A stretch of 64,000 nucleotides of DNA, taken from positions 2,294,001 to 2,358,000 of the forward strand of contig OY482855.1 in NCBI GenBank assembly GCA_960531495.1, read 5' to 3'. The notes below the pieces were generated by a model. It was not told the DNA's origin and searched no databases. It was given only the letters and a program-made list of their open reading frames with translations. Numbering within the stretch: position 1 is the first letter of the stretch; each line of letters starts with the position of its first letter. The DNA comes from Zeus faber (Eukaryota; Chordata; Actinopteri; Zeiformes; Zeidae). The position numbers were made by a program, and so were the translations under genes. Of this stretch, positions 12,601-24,986 are shown in pieces.

Positions 12601-13863
12601 GAAAGATTGAAAGAAAGAATTAAAGAAAGATTGAAAGACTGAAAAAAATATTGAAAGAAAGAATTAAAGAAAGATTGAAAGACTGAAAAAAATATTGAAA
12701 GAAAGATTGAAAGATTGAAAGATAAAATGAAAGAAAGATTGAAAGATTGAAAGATTGAAAGAAAGAATGAAGGAAAGATTGAAAGACTGAAAGAAAGAAT
12801 GAAAGAAAGATTGAAAGTGCGAAAGAAAGAATGAAAGAATTAAAGAAAGATTGAAAGAAATATTGAAAGAAAGAATGAAAGATTGAAAGAAAGAATGAAA
12901 AAAAGATTGTAAGAAAGAATGAAAGAAAGATTGAAAGATTGAAAGAAAGATTGAAAGAAAGATTGAATGTTTGAAAGAAAGATTGAAAGAAAGATTTAAA
13001 GAAAGATTGAAAGATTGAAAGAAAGATTGAAAGATAGATTTAAAGAAAGATTGAAAGACTGAAAGAAAGATTGAAAGAAAGAATGAAAGAAAGATTGAAA
13101 GATTGAAATAAATATTGAAAGAAAGATTGAAAGATTGAAAGATTGAAATAAAGAATGAAAGTTTGAAAGAAAGATTGAAAGAAAGATTAAAAAAAAGAAA
13201 GATTGAAAGTAAGAAAGATTGAAAGACATATTGAAAGAAAGATTGAAAGATTGAAAGAAAGATTGAAAGAAAGAATGAAAGAACGATTGAAAGAAAGAAT
13301 GAAAGAAAGATTGAAAGATTGAAAGAAATATTGAAAGAAAGAGAGAATGAAAGTAAGAAAGATGGAAAGAAAAATTGAAAGATTGAAAGATTGAAAGAAA
13401 GAATTAAAGAAAGATTGAATGATTGAAAGATTGAAAGAAAAATTGAAAGAAAGATTGAAGAAAGAAAGATTTAAAGAAAAAAAGATTTAAAGAAAGATTG
13501 AAAGACTAAAAGTAAGAATAAAAAAAAAGATTGAAAGAAAGATTGAAAAAAGAAAGAAAGATTGAAAGAAAGATTGAAAGAAAGATTGAAAGAAAGAATG
13601 AAAGTTTGAAAGAAAGATTGAAAGAAAGATTGAAAGAAAGATTGACAGACTGAAAGAAAAAATGAAAGAAAGATTAAAAGAGAGATTGAAAGATTGAAAG
13701 ATTGAAAGATAGAATGAAAGATTGAAAGAAAGAATGAAAGAATGAATGAAAGATTAAAAGATTGAAAGAAATATTGAAAAAAAGAAAGATTGAAAGTAAG
13801 AAAAATTGAAAGAATGAATAAAAGAAACAAAAAAAGACTGATAAAAAGAAAGAATGTTTGAGA
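9663..13863 (+). repeat. 4,201-base tandem copy of the preceding interval
   Basis: Word-for-word continuation of 5406-9662 at offset 4,201 after 10.46 kb; for example aaatactg is at 7077 and 11278. Both copies end in a landmark region with the rare change gaatgaataaaag instead of gaatgaatgaaag, at about 9613 and 13814 only. This private variant makes the duplication recent relative to its neighbours. Single differences include gattgatag near 7186 versus gattgaaag near 11387, and gaatgaaag near 7831 versus gaaggaaag near 12031. Sequence after about 14.02 kb (aaagagaaaatg) switches to the 2.4-kb type, so the duplication ends there. Confidence 0.88.
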
Positions 13864-13880
13864 GATCAAAATATTTAAAG
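13824..13880 (+). repeat. Landmark 4, class a
   Basis: Class a with the same private gaatgaataaaag step as landmark 3, marking the 4,201-base tandem copy. Next landmark 3,121 bases on. Confidence 0.9.
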
Positions 13881-16800
13881 AAAGAAAGATTGAAAGAAAG
13901 GTTGAAAGATAGAATGAAAGAAAGATTGAAAGATTGAAAGTTGTAAAGAAAGATTGAAAGAAAGATTTAAAGAAAGATTGAAAGACTAAAAAAAAGAATG
14001 AAAGAAAGATTGAAAGGTTGAAAGAGAAAATGAAAGAATGAAAGAAAGATTGAAAGATTGAAAGAAAGATTGGAAGAAAGAATGAAAGTATGAAAGAAAG
14101 ATTGAAAGATTGAAGGAAAGATTGAAAGAACGATTGAAAGAAAGAATGAAAGAATGAAAGAAAGATTGAAAGATTGAAAGAAAGATTGAAAGTAATAAAG
14201 ATTGAAAGAAGGAATGAAGGAAAAATTGAATGTTTGAAAGACTGAAAGAATGAATGAAAGAAAGCTTGAAAGAAAGATTGAAAGAAAGATTTTAAGAAAG
14301 GTTGAAAGACTGAAAGAAAGAATGAAAGTAAGAATGATTGAAAGATTGAAAGAAAGAATGAAAGATTGAAAGAAAGAATATAAGAACGATTGAAAGAAAG
14401 ATTGAAAGTAAGATTGAAAGTTTGAAAGAAAGATTGAAAGAAAAATTGAAAGAAAGATTGAAAGACTGAAGGAAAGAATGAGTGAAAGATTGAAAGAAAG
14501 ATTAAAAGAAAAAAAGATTGAAAGTATTAAAGACTGAAAAAAATATTGAAAGAAAGATTTAAAGACTGAAAGATAGAATGAAAGAAAGATTGAAAGATTG
14601 AAAGATTGAAAGAAAGAATGAAAGAAAGATTGAAAGACTGAAAAAAATATTGAAAGAAAGATTGAAAGATTGAAAGATAGAATGAAAGAAAGATTGAAAG
14701 ATTGAAAGATTGAAAGAAAGAATGAAAGAAAGATTGAAAGACTGAAAGAAAGAATGAAAGAAAGATTGAAAGTGCGAAAGAAAGAATGAAAGAATTAAAG
14801 AAAGATTGAAAGAAATATTGAAAGAAAGAATGAAAGATTGAAAGAAAGAATGAAAGAAATAAAGATTGAAAGAAGGAATGAAGGAAAAATTGAATGTTTG
14901 AAAGACTGAAAGAATGAATGAAAGAAAGCTTGAAAGAAAGATTGAAAGAAAGATTTTAAGAAAGGTTGAAAGACTGAAAGAAAGAATGAAAGAAAGAATG
15001 ATTGAAAGATTGAAAGAAAGAATGAAAGATTGAAAGAAAGAATATAAGAACGATTGAAAGAAAGATTGAAAGTAAGATTGAAAGTTTGAAAGAAAGATTG
15101 AAAGAAAAATTGAAAGAAAGATTGAAAGACTGAAGGAAAGAATGAGTGAAAGATTGAAAGAAAGATTAAAAGAAAAAAAGATTGAAAGTATTAAAGACTG
15201 AAAAAAATATTGAAAGAAAGATTTAAAGACTGAAAGATAGAATGAAAGAAAGATTGAAAGATTTAAAGATTGAAAGAAAGAATGAAAGAAAGATTGAAAG
15301 ATTGAAAAAAATATTGAAAGAAAGATTGAAAGATTGAAAGATAGAATGAAAGAAAGATTGAAAGATTGAAAGATTGAAAGAAAGAATGAAAGAAAGATTG
15401 AAAGACTGAAAGAAAGAATGAAAGAAAGATTGAAAGTGCGAAAGAAAGAATGAAAGAATTAAAGAAAGATTGAAAGAAAGATTGGAAGAAAGAATGAAAG
15501 TATGAAAGAAAGATTGAAAGATTGAAGGAAAGATTGAAAGAACGATTGAAAGAAAGAATGAAAGAATGAAAGAAAGATTGAAAGATTGAAAGAAAGATTG
15601 AAAGTAATAAAGATTGAAAGAAGGAATGAAGGAAAAATTGAATGTTTGAAAGACTGAAAGAATGAATGAAAGAAAGCTTGAAAGAAAGATTGAAAGAAAG
15701 ATTTTAAGAAAGGTTGAAAGACTGAAAGAAAGAATGAAAGTAAGAATGATTGAAAGATTGAAAGAAAGAATGAAAGATTGAAAGAAAGAATATAAGAACG
15801 ATTGAAAGAAAGATTGAAAGTAAGATTGAAAGTTTGAAAGAAAGATTGAAAGAAAAATTGAAAGAAAGATTGAAAGACTGAAGGAAAGAATGAGTGAAAG
15901 ATTGAAAGAAAGATTAAAAGAAAAAAAGATTGAAAGTATTAAAGACTGAAAAAAATATTGAAAGAAAGATTTAAAGACTGAAAGATAGAATGAAAGAAAG
16001 ATTGAAAGATTGAAAGATTGAAAGAAAGAATGAAAGAAAGATTGAAAGACTGAAAAAAATATTGAAAGAAAGATTGAAAGATTGAAAGATAGAATGAAAG
16101 AAAGATTGAAAGATTGAAAGATTGAAAGAAAGAATGAAAGAAAGATTGAAAGACTGAAAGAAAGAATGAAAGAAAGATTGAAAGTGCGAAAGAAAGAATG
16201 AAAGAATTAAAGAAAGATTGAAAGAAATATTGAAAGAAAGAATGAAAGATTGAAAGAAAGAATGAAAGTAATAAAGATTGAAAGAAGGAATGAAGGAAAA
16301 ATTGAATGTTTGAAAGACTGAAAGAATGAATGAAAGAAAGCTTGAAAGAAAGATTGAAAGAAAGATTTTAAGAAAGGTTGAAAGACTGAAAGAAAGAATG
16401 AAAGAAAGAATGATTGAAAGATTGAAAGAAAGAATGAAAGATTGAAAGAAAGAATATAAGAACGATTGAAAGAAAGATTGAAAGTAAGATTGAAAGTTTG
16501 AAAGAAAGATTGAAAGAAAAATTGAAAGAAAGATTGAAAGACTGAAGGAAAGAATGAGTGAAAGATTGAAAGAAAGATTTAAAGAAAAAAAGATTTAAAA
16601 AAAAGATTGAAAGACTAAAAGTAAGAATGAAAAAAAAGATTGAAAGAAAGATTGAAAAAAGAAAGAAAGATTGAAAGAAAGATTGAAAGAAAGATTGAAA
16701 GAAAGAATGAAAGTTTGACAGAAAGATTGAAAGAAAGATTGAAAGAAAGATTGAAAGAAAGATTGAAAGACTGAAAGAAAAAATGAAAGAAAGATTAAAA

Positions 16801-16944
16801 GAGAGATTGAAAGATTGAAAGATTGAAAGAAAGAATGAAAGATTGAAAGAAAGAATGAAAGAATGAATGAAAGATTAAAAGATTGAAAGAAATATTGAAA
16901 AAAAGAAAGATTGAAAGTAAGAAAAATTGAAAGAATGAATGAAA

Positions 16945-17001
16945 GAAACAAAAAAAGACTGATAAAAGGAAAGAATGTTTGAGAGATCAAAATATTTAAA
17001 G
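16945..17001 (+). repeat. Landmark 5, class b
   Basis: Class b, matching landmark 2 at offset 11,579 (gataaaagg, then ttttaagcctg). Next landmark 5,234 bases on, the interval that holds X core copy 2. Confidence 0.9.
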
Positions 17002-20000
17002 AAAGAAAGATTGAAAGAAAGATTTTAAGCCTGAATTAAAGAATTAAAGAAAGATTGAAAGAAAGGTTGAAAGATAGAATGAAAGAAAGATTGAAAGATT
17101 GAAAGTTGTAAAGAAAGATTGAAAGAAAGATTTAAAGAAAGATTGAAAGACTAAAAAAAAGAATGAAAGAAAGATTGAAAGGTTGAAAGAAAAAATGAAA
17201 GAATGAAAGAAAGATTGAAAGATTGAAAGAAAGATTGGAAGAAAGAATGAAAGTATGAAAGAAAGATTGAAAGATTGAAGGAAAGATTGAAAGAACGATT
17301 GAAAGAAAGAATGAAAGAATGAAAGAAAGATTGAAAGATTGAAAGAAAGATTGAAAGTAATAAAGATTGAAAGAAGGAATGAAGGAAAAATTGAATGTTT
17401 GAAAGACTGAAAGAATGAATGAAAGAAAGCTTGAAAGAAAGATTGAAAGAAAGATTTTAAGAAAGGTTGAAAGACTGAAAGATAGAATGAAAGTAAGAAT
17501 GATTGAAAGATTGAAAGAAAGAATGAAAGATTGAAAGAAAGAATATAAGAACGATTGAAAGAAAGATTGAAAGTAAGATTGAAAGTTTGAAAGAAAGATT
17601 GAAAGAAAAATTGAAAGAAAGATTGAAAGACTGAAGGAAAGAATGAGTGAAAGATTGAAAGAAAGATTAAAAGAAAAAAAGATTGAAAGTATTAAAGATA
17701 GAATGAAAGAAAGATTGAAAGATTGAAAGATTGAAAGAAAGAATGAAATAAAGATTGAAAGACTGAAAGAAAGAATAAAAGAAAGATTGAAAGTGCGAAA
17801 GAAAGAATGAAAGAATTAAAGAAAGATTGAAAGAAATATTGAAAGAAAGAATGAAAGATTGAAAGAAAGAATGAAAAAAAGATTGTAAGAAAGAATGAAA
17901 GAAAGATTGAAAGATTGAAAGAAAGATTGAAAGAAAGATTGAATGTTTTAAAGAAAGATTGAAAGAAAGATTTAAAGAAAGATTGAAAGACTGAAAGAAA
18001 GAATGAAAGAAAGATTGAAAGTTTGAAAGAAAGAATGAAAGAATTAAAGAAAGATTGAAAGAAATATTGAAAGAAAGAATGAAAGATTGAAAGAAAAAAA
18101 TGAAAGAAAGATTGTAAGAAAGAATGAAAGAATGAAAGAAAGAATGAAAGAATGAAAGAAAGATTGAAAGATTGAAAGAAAGATTGAAAGAACGATTGAA
18201 AGAAAGATTTATAGAAAGATTGAAAGACTGAAAGAAAGAATGAAAGAAAGATTGAAAGTTTGAAAGAAAGAATGAAAGAATTAAAGAAAGATTGAAAGAA
18301 ATATTGAAAGAAAGAATGAAAGATTGAAAGAAAAAAATGAAAGAAAGATTGTAAGAAAGAATGAAAGAATGAAAGAAAGAATGAAAGTATGAAAGAAAGA
18401 ATGAAAGTATGAAAGAAAGATTGAAAGATTGAAGGAAAGATTGAAAGAACGATTGAAAGAAAGAATGAAAGAATGAAAGAAAGATTGAAAGATTGAAAGA
18501 AAGATTGAAAGTAATAAAGATTGAAAGAAGGAATGAAGGAAAAATTGAAAGTTTGAAAGACTGAAAGAATGAATGAAAGAAAGATTGAAAGATTGAACGA
18601 AAGAAAGATTGAAAGAAAGAATGAAAGAATGAAAGAAAGATTGAAAGATTGAAAGAAATACTGAAAGAAAGAAAGAAAGATTGAAAGTAAGAACGATTGA
18701 AAGAAAGCTTGAAAGAAAGATTGAAAGAAAGAATGAAAGAAAGATTGAAAGAATGAAAGATTGAAAGAAAGATTGAAAGATTGAAAGAAAGAATAAAAGA
18801 ACGATTGAAAGAAAGAATGAAAGAATGAAAGAAAGATTGAAAGATTGAAAGAATATTGAAAGAAAGAGAGAATGAAAGTAAGAAAGATTGAAAGAAAGAT
18901 TGAAAGACTGAAAGAAAGAATGAATAAAAGAATTAAAGAAAGATTGAAAGATTGAAAGATTGAAAGAAAGATTGAAAAAAGAATGATTGAAAGAAAGAAA
19001 GATTTAAAGAATGAAATATTTGAAGAAAGATTGAAAGACTAAAAGTAAGAATGAAAAAAAAGAATGAAAGAAAGATTGAAAGATTGAAAGATTGAAAGAA
19101 AGAATGAAAGATTGAAAGAAAGAATGAAAGAACGATTGAAAGAAAGAATGAAAGAATGAAAAAAAAGAATGAAAGAAAGATTGAAAGATTGAAAGATTGA
19201 AAGAAAGAATGAAAGATTGAAAGAAAGAATGAAAGAACGATTGAAAGAAAGAATGAAATTATGAAAGAAAGATTGAAAGATTGAAAGAAATATTGAAAGA
19301 AAGAGAGAATGAAAGTAATAAAGATGGAAAGAAAAATTGAAAGAAAGATTAAAAGAGAGATTGAAAGATTGAAAGATTGAAAGAAAGAATGAAAGATTGA
19401 AAGAAAGAATGAAAGAATGAATGAAAGATTAAAAGATTGAAAGAAAGGTTGAAAGATAGAATGAAAGAAAGATTGAAATATTGAAATTTTGAAAGAACGA
19501 TTGAAAGAAAGATTTAAAGAAAGATTGAAAGACTAAAAAAAAGAATGAAAGAAAGATTGAAAGGTTGAAAGAAAGAATGAAAGAACAATTGAAAGAAAGA
19601 ATGAAAGAATGAAAGAAAAATTGAAAGATTGAAAGAAAGAATGAAAGAACGATTGAAAGATTGAAAGATTGAAAGATTGAAAGAAAGAATGAAAGAAAGA
19701 TTGAAAGAAAGATGGAAAGAAAGATTGAAAGAAAGAATGAAAGATTGAAAGAAAGAATATAAGAACGATTGAAAGAAAGATTGAAAGTAAGATTGAAAGT
19801 TTGAAAGAAAGATTGAAAGAAAAATTGAAAGAAAGATTGAAAGACTGAAGGAAAGAATGAGTGAAAGATTGAAAGAAAGATTAAAAGAAAAAAAGATTGA
19901 AAGTATTAAAGACTGAAAAAAATATTGAAAGAAAGATTGAAAGATTGAAAGATAGAATGAAAGAAAGATTGAAAGATTGAAAGATTGAAAGAAAGAATTA

Positions 20001-20459
20001 AAGAAAGATTGAAAGACTGAAAAAAATATTGAAAGAAAGAATTAAAGAAAGATTGAAAGACTGAAAAAAATATTGAAAGAAAGATTGAAAGATTGAAAGA
20101 TAAAATGAAAGAAAGATTGAAAGATTGAAAGATTGAAAGAAAGAATGAAGGAAAGATTGAAAGACTGAAAGAAAGAATGAAAGAAAGATTGAAAGTGCGA
20201 AAGAAAGAATGAAAGAATTAAAGAAAGATTGAAAGAAATATTGAAAGAAAGAATGAAAGATTGAAAGAAAGAATGAAAAAAAGATTGTAAGAAAGAATGA
20301 AAGAAAGATTGAAAGATTGAAAGAAAGATTGAAAGAAAGATTGAATGTTTGAAAGAAAGATTGAAAGAAAGATTTAAAGAAAGATTGAAAGATTGAAAGA
20401 AAGATTGAAAGATAGATTTAAAGAAAGATTGAAAGACTGAAAGAAAGATTGAAAGAAAG

Positions 20460-21436
20460 AAAGATTTATAGAAAGAATGAAAGAAAGATTGAAAAAAGAA
20501 AGATAGATTGAAAGAAAGATTGAAAGATTGAAAGAAAGAATGAAAGAAAGATTTAAAAAAAGATTGAAAAAAAGAAAGATTGAAAGAAAGATTGAAAGAC
20601 AGATTGAAAGACTGAAGGAAAGAATGAAAGAAAGATGGAAAGAAAGATGGAAAGAAAGATTGAAAGAAATATTGAAAGAAAGATTGAAAGATTGAAAGAA
20701 AGAATGAAAGAAAGATTGAAAGATTGAAAGAAAGAATGAAAGAAAGATTGAAAGAAAGATGGAAAGAAAGATTGAAAGAAAGAAAGATTGAAAGAAATAA
20801 TGAAAGAAAGATTGAACGATTGGAAGAAATTTTGAAAGATAGAAAAATTGAAAGTAGGAAAGATTGAAAGAAAGAATGAAAGAAAGATTGAAAGATTGAA
20901 AGAAAGAATGAAAGAAAGATTGAAAGATTGAAATATTGAAAGAAAGAATGAAAAAAAGATTGAAAGACTGAAAGAAAGAATGAAAGAAAGATTGAAAGAT
21001 TAAACAATTGAAAGAAAGTTTGCAAGAAAGTTTGAAAAAAGAAAGTTTGAAAGAAAGAATGAAAGAAAGATTGAAAGATAGATGGATAGAAAGATTGAAA
21101 GAAAGAAATATTGAAAGAATAACAAAAGAAAGATTGATAGATTGGAAGAAATATTGAAAGATAGAAAAATTGAAAGTAAGAAAGATTGAAAGAAAGAATT
21201 AAAGAAAGATTGAAAGATTGAAAAAAAGAATGAAAGAAAGATTGAAATATTGAAAGAAAGAATGAAAGAAAGATTGAAAGATTGAAATAAAGATTGAAAG
21301 AAAGATTGAACGATTGAAAGATTGAAATAAAGATTGAAAGTTTGAAAGAAAGATTGAAAGAACGATTCAAAGAAAGAAAGATTGAAAGAAATATTGAAAG
21401 AAAGATTGAAAGATTGAAAGAAAGATTGAAAGAAAG
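20460..21436 (+). repeat. X core, copy 2
   Basis: A 977-base block between flanks that are directly joined at 8880/8881 and 13081/13082. It contains gatttatag, acagattg, gattaaacaattg, agtttgcaag and gatggatag words. Its counterpart at 51464-52440 appears the same over the part I compared. It is related in vocabulary (gattaaacaattg, gaacgattgg) to the Z block at 35.15-37.13 kb, so X and Z probably share an ancestor. Confidence 0.83.
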
Positions 21437-22178
21437 AATGAAAGAAAGATTGAAAGATTGAAATAAATATTGAAAGAAAGATTGAAAGATTGAAAGATTG
21501 AAATAAAGAATGAAAGTTTGAAAGAAAGATTGAAAGAAAGATTTAAAAAAAGAAAGATTGAAAGTAAGAAAGATTGAAAGACATATTGAAAGAAAGATTG
21601 AAAGATTGAAAGAAAGATTGAAAGAAAGAATGAAAGAACGATTGAAAGAAAGAATGAAAGAAAGATTGAAAGATTGAAAGAAATATTGAAAGAAAGAGAG
21701 AATGAAAGTAAGAAAGATGGAAAGAAAAATTGAAAGATTGAAAGATTGAAAGAAAGAATTAAAGAAAGATTGAATGATTGAAAGATTGAAAGAAAAATTG
21801 AAAGAAAGATTGAAGAAAGAAAGATTTAAAGAAAAAAAGATTTAAAGAAAGATTGAAAGACTAAAAGTAAGAATAAAAAAAAAGATTGAAAGAAAGATTG
21901 AAAAAAGAAAGAAAGATTGAAAGAAAGATTGAAAGAAAGATTGAAAGAAAGAATGAAAGTTTGAAAGAAAGATTGAAAGAAAGATTGAAAGAAAGATTGA
22001 CAGACTGAAAGAAAAAATGAAAGAAAGATTAAAAGAGAGATTGAAAGATTGAAAGATTGAAAGATAGAATGAAAGATTGAAAGAAAGAATGAAAGAATGA
22101 ATGAAAGATTAAAAGATTGAAAGAAATATTGAAAAAAAGAAAGATTGAAAGTAAGAAAAATTGAAAGAATGAATGAAA

Positions 22179-22235
22179 GAAACAAAAAAAGACTGATAAA
22201 AAGAAAGAATGTTTGAGAGATCAAAATATTTAAAG
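22179..22235 (+). repeat. Landmark 6, class a
   Basis: Class a, followed by gttgttaag where most copies have gttgtaaag; landmark 13 shares this. Next landmark 2,751 bases on. Confidence 0.9.
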
Positions 22236-24969
22236 AAAGAAAGATTGAAAGAAAGGTTGAAAGATAGAATGAAAGAAAGATTGAAAGATTGAAAGTTGTT
22301 AAGAAAGATTGAAAGAAAGATTTAAAGAAAGATTGAAAGACTAAAAAAAAGAATGAAAGAAAGATTGAAAGGTTGAAAGAGAAAATGAAAGAATGAAAGA
22401 AAGATTGAAAGACTGAAAGAAAGATTGGAAGAAAGAATGAAAGTATGAAAGAAAGATTGAAAGATTGAAGGAAAGATTGAAAGAACGATTGAAAGAAAGA
22501 ATGAAAGAATGAAAGAAAGATTGAAAGATTGAAAGAAAGATTGAAAGTAATAAAGATTGAAAGAAGGAATGAAGGAAAAATTGAATGTTTGAAAGACTGA
22601 AAGAATGAATGAAAGAAAGCTTGAAAGAAAGATTGAAAGAAAGATTTTAAGAAAGGTTGAAAGACTGAAAGAAAGAATGAAAGTAAGAATGATTGAAAGA
22701 TTGAAAGAAAGAATGAAAGATTGAAAGAAAGAATATAAGAACGATTGAAAGAAAGATTGAAAGTAAGATTGAAAGTTTGAAAGAAAGATTGAAAGAAAAA
22801 TTGAAAGAAAGATTGAAAGACTGAAGGAAAGAATGAGTGAAAGATTGAAAGAAAGATTAAAAGAAAAAAAGATTGAAAGTATTAAAGACTGAAAAAAATA
22901 TTGAAAGAAAGATTGAAAGATTGAAAGATAGAATGAAAGAAAGATTGAAAGATTGAAAGATTGAAAGAAAGAATGAAAGAAAGATTGAAAGACTGAAAGA
23001 AAGAATGAAAGAAAGATTGAAAGTGCGAAAGAAAGAATGAAAGAATTAAAGAAAGATTGAAAGAAATATTGAAAGAAAGAATGAAAGATTGAAAGAAAGA
23101 ATGAAAGAAATAAAGATTGAAAGAAGGAATGAAGGAAAAATTGAATGTTTGAAAGACTGAAAGAATGAATGAAAGAAAGCTTGAAAGAAAGATTGAAAGA
23201 AAGATTTTAAGAAAGGTTGAAAGACTGAAAGAAAGAATGAAAGAAAGAATGATTGAAAGATTGAAAGAAAGAATGAAAGATTGAAAGAAAGAATATAAGA
23301 ACGATTGAAAGAAAGATTGAAAGTAAGATTGAAAGTTTGAAAGAAAGATTGAAAGAAAAATTGAAAGAAAGATTGAAAGACTGAAGGAAAGAATGAGTGA
23401 AAGATTGAAAGAAAGATTAAAAGAAAAAAAGATTGAAAGTATTAAAGACTGAAAAAAATATTGAAAGAAAGATTTAAAGACTGAAAGATAGAATGAAAGA
23501 AAGATTGAAAGATTGAAAGATTGAAAGAAAGAATGAAAGAAAGATTGAAAGATTTAAAAAAATATTGAAAGAAAGATTGAAAGATTGAAAGATTGAATGA
23601 AAGAAAGATTGAAAGATTGAAAGATTGAAAGAAAGAATGAAAGAAAGATTGAAAGACTGAAATAAAGAATGAAAGAAAGATTGAAAGTGCGAAAGAAAGA
23701 ATGAAAGAATTAAAGAAAGATTGAAAGAAAGATTGGAAGAAAGAATGAAAGTATGAAAGAAAGATTGAAAGATTGAAGGAAAGATTGAAAGAACGATTGA
23801 AAGAAAGAATGAAAGAATGAAAGAAAGATTGAAAGATTGAAAGAAAGATTGAAAGTAATAAAGATTGAAAGAAGGAATGAAGGAAAAATTGAATGTTTGA
23901 AAGACTGAAAGAATGAATGAAAGAAAGCTTGAAAGAAAGATTGAAAGAAAGATTTTAAGAAAGGTTGAAAGACTGAAAGAAAGAATGAAAGTAAGAATGA
24001 TTGAAAGATTGAAAGAAAGAATGAAAGATTGAAAGAAAGAATATAAGAACGATTGAAAGAAAGATTGAAAGTAAGATTGAAAGTTTGAAAGAAAGATTGA
24101 AAGAAAAATTGAAAGAAAGATTGAAAGACTGAAGGAAAGAATGAGTGAAAGATTGAAAGAAAGATTAAAAGAAAAAAAGATTGAAAGTATTAAAGACTGA
24201 AAAAAATATTGAAAGAAAGATTGAAAGATTGAAAGATAGAATGAAAGAAAGATTGAAAGATTGAAAGATTGAAAGAAAGAATGAAAGAAAGATTGAAAGA
24301 CTGAAAGAAAGAATGAAAGAAAGATTGAAAGTGCGAAAGAAAGAATGAAAGAATTAAAGAAAGATTGAAAGAAATATTGAAAGAAAGAATGAAAGATTGA
24401 AAGAAAGAATGAAAGTAATAAAGATTGAAAGAAGGAATGAAGGAAAAATTGAATGTTTGAAAGACTGAAAGAATGAATGAAAGAAAGCTTGAAAGAAAGA
24501 TTGAAAGAAAGATTTTAAGAAAGGTTGAAAGACTGAAAGAAAGAATGAAAGAAAGAATGATTGAAAGATTGAAAGAAAGAATGAAAGATTGAAAGAAAGA
24601 ATATAAGAACGATTGAAAGAAAGATTGAAAGTAAGATTGAAAAAAGAAAGAAAGATTGAAAGAAAGATTGAAAGAAAGATTGAAAGAAAGAATGAAAGTT
24701 TTACAGAAAGATTGAAAGAAAGATTGAAAGAAAGATTGAAAGAAAGATTGAAAGACTGAAAGAAAAAATGAAAGAAAGATTAAAAGAGAGATTGAAAGAT
24801 TGAAAGATTGAAAGAAAGAATGAAAGATTGAAAGAAAGAATGAAAGAATGAATGAAAGATTAAAAGATTGAAAGAAATATTGAAAAAAAGAAAGATTGAA
24901 AGTAAGAAAAATTGAAAGAATGAATGAAAGAAACAAAAAAAGACTGATAAAAGGAAAGAATGTTTGAGA
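22219..24969 (+). repeat. Landmark a to b interval, shortened (2,751 bases)
   Basis: Same word order as 2285-5405 but lacking two 104-base units and a 162-base segment. The 162-base deletion joins gtaagattgaaa directly to aaagaaagaaag near 24,640 and removes the steps matching 4917-5078. The junction recurs near 55,745 in the 31-kb copy, so it predates that duplication. It also removes the usual minus-strand stop, which is why a 261-codon minus frame appears at 24190-24975; this is a side effect, not a gene. Confidence 0.84.
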
Positions 24970-24986
24970 GATCAAAATATTTAAAG
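24930..24986 (+). repeat. Landmark 7, class b
   Basis: Class b with ttttaagcctg after it. Upstream gttttacag replaces gtttgacag of landmarks 2 and 5. Next landmark 5,881 bases on. Confidence 0.9.

Larger units (their letters stand above)
13864..22218 (+). repeat. Second copy of the 2285-9662 module, with X core
   Basis: Positions match 2285-9662 at offset 11,579: aggaatgaag is at 2631 and 14210, and at 5796 and 17375, and the b landmark GATC is at 5406 and 16985. Alignment continues to 20459, where a 977-base X core is present that the first copy lacks at 8880/8881. Total length 8,355 equals 7,378 plus 977. Private changes include gaatgttttaaag near 17941 and gattgaacgaaag near 18595. Both are shared with the downstream 31-kb copy but not with the upstream one. 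Confidence 0.86.

Noticed and set aside
20042..21370. Minus-strand 442-codon open frame, repeated at 51046-52374 and, diverged, at 113-1432
   Set aside because: Four-residue-period F/S/L/Q/N/I string with no domain, signal or upstream context. All minus frames are open for the same compositional reason, and the diverged copy changes frame inside without a stop.
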